Below, piece after piece: positions 21,794 to 21,942 of a stretch of 21,942 nt of DNA. The notes below the pieces were generated by a model. It saw only the letters and a list, made by a program, of their open reading frames with translations, searched no databases and had not been told where the DNA came from. The translations under genes were made by a program, and so were the position numbers. How positions within the stretch are numbered: position 1 is the first letter of the stretch; each line of letters starts with the position of its first letter. Source of the DNA: Actinomycetota bacterium (GTDB taxonomy: Bacteria; Actinomycetota; Actinomycetes; Nanopelagicales; Nanopelagicaceae); the NCBI GenBank assembly GCA_947503395.1, contig CANNDP010000008.1:1-21942 (forward strand), read 5' to 3'.

Positions 21794-21942
21794 CTAGTGA
21801 TGTCCGCCTTCGAGTTCTTTAACATCATTTGCTGTTGGTTTAGCAATCTGCTCTGCTTGAGAGCGAGATAGACGAGAGCGAATCTTTGAACGAATTGCCT
21901 TCGGATTTCTAACCCCATATTCATTGCTTAGATTTGCCTCTA
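21794..21942 (-). CDS. qcrB: Probable cytochrome bc1 subunit b (QcrB), C-terminal tail only
   Basis: A 49-residue open frame enters from the right edge on the minus strand and stops at 21794-21796. The visible part is a basic, Ser/Arg-rich, hydrophilic tail (VRNPKAIRSKIRSRLSRSQ, then AEQIAKPTANDVKELEGGHH) without membrane segments. It resembles the cytoplasmic C-terminal extensions of actinobacterial QcrB. The main support is context: as I recall, in mycobacteria qcrCAB-ctaE runs convergently into the ctaC/ctaF block. The stop lies 18 bp from the stop of the SRPBCC gene. The rest of the gene is outside the window, so identity is uncertain. Confidence 0.5.
   Translation of the reverse strand, partial: EANLSNEYGVRNPKAIRSKIRSRLSRSQAEQIAKPTANDVKELEGGHH

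Noticed and set aside
21785..21796. Inverted repeat AGCTCAGAGCT between the SRPBCC gene and the probable qcrB tail, as a terminator
   Set aside because: The arms are separated by a single base, so a hairpin would need to open most of the stem, and no T-run follows on either strand.
1..21942. tRNA, rRNA, insertion sequence, phage or defence genes
   Set aside because: Reading both strands I saw no cloverleaf-like sequence, transposase, integrase or nuclease/toxin motifs; all of the window is accounted for by housekeeping or transport genes.

Overview
The window looks like a streamlined, moderate-GC actinobacterial chromosome. The best fit is a planktonic freshwater lineage of the acI / Nanopelagicales type. 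The evidence is gene order and gene families, not a database search. The order lipB - TIGR01777 protein - dihydrolipoamide acyltransferase - pepA - gcvT, followed by nadA, DUF3043, an A-type Fe-S carrier and ctaC/ctaF facing a probable qcrB tail, resembles the Mycobacterium tuberculosis Rv2193-Rv2218 neighbourhood as I remember it. Genes are packed extremely tightly. No gene-free stretch exceeds 300 bases; the longest (14031-14277) is filled by a riboswitch and a promoter.

Region 1 (1-10136) is centred on lipoate-dependent metabolism: the start of lipB (minus, cut by the window edge), then a plus-strand pair (MMPL-family membrane transporter and a Gfo/Idh/MocA oxidoreductase), then a minus-strand unit read pepA -> lpdA -> E2 acyltransferase (sucB/dlaT type) -> TIGR01777 epimerase-like protein. 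gcvT diverges from pepA. Its product works with the lipoylated H protein and the L protein (Lpd) of glycine cleavage, so lipB, E2, lpdA and gcvT form a functional theme.

Region 2 (10099-14215, minus) is a complete cobalamin-riboswitch-controlled ECF transporter operon: riboswitch and intrinsic terminator, a secreted membrane-anchored protein resembling the 'SCO2322 family', EcfT, a fused double ATPase EcfA, and a membrane S component. The riboswitch makes vitamin B12 or a precursor the likely substrate. The surface protein is the least understood part.

Region 3 (14278-18436): an aldo/keto reductase, nadA (quinolinate synthase) with a DUF3043 membrane protein, an A-type Fe-S carrier (ErpA/IscA), and a divergent cysteine-desulfurase-like PLP enzyme. 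Region 4 (18493-21942): ctaC-ctaD-ctaF cytochrome c oxidase genes, each touching the next, a coupled SRPBCC protein, and a convergent minus-strand C-terminal tail that is probably qcrB.

Two architectural features stand out. Many transcription units start with a -10-like hexamer (often TAGGYT) only 6-7 nt before the start codon, implying leaderless mRNAs; the pepA/gcvT pair appears to share one symmetric -10 within a 17-bp spacer. All five convergent gene junctions lie between a 38-bp overlap and an 18-bp gap, with no visible terminators. The most promising under-described system is the B12-riboswitch/surface-protein/ECF operon. The other genes are recognisable housekeeping families, some with unusual active-site residues.
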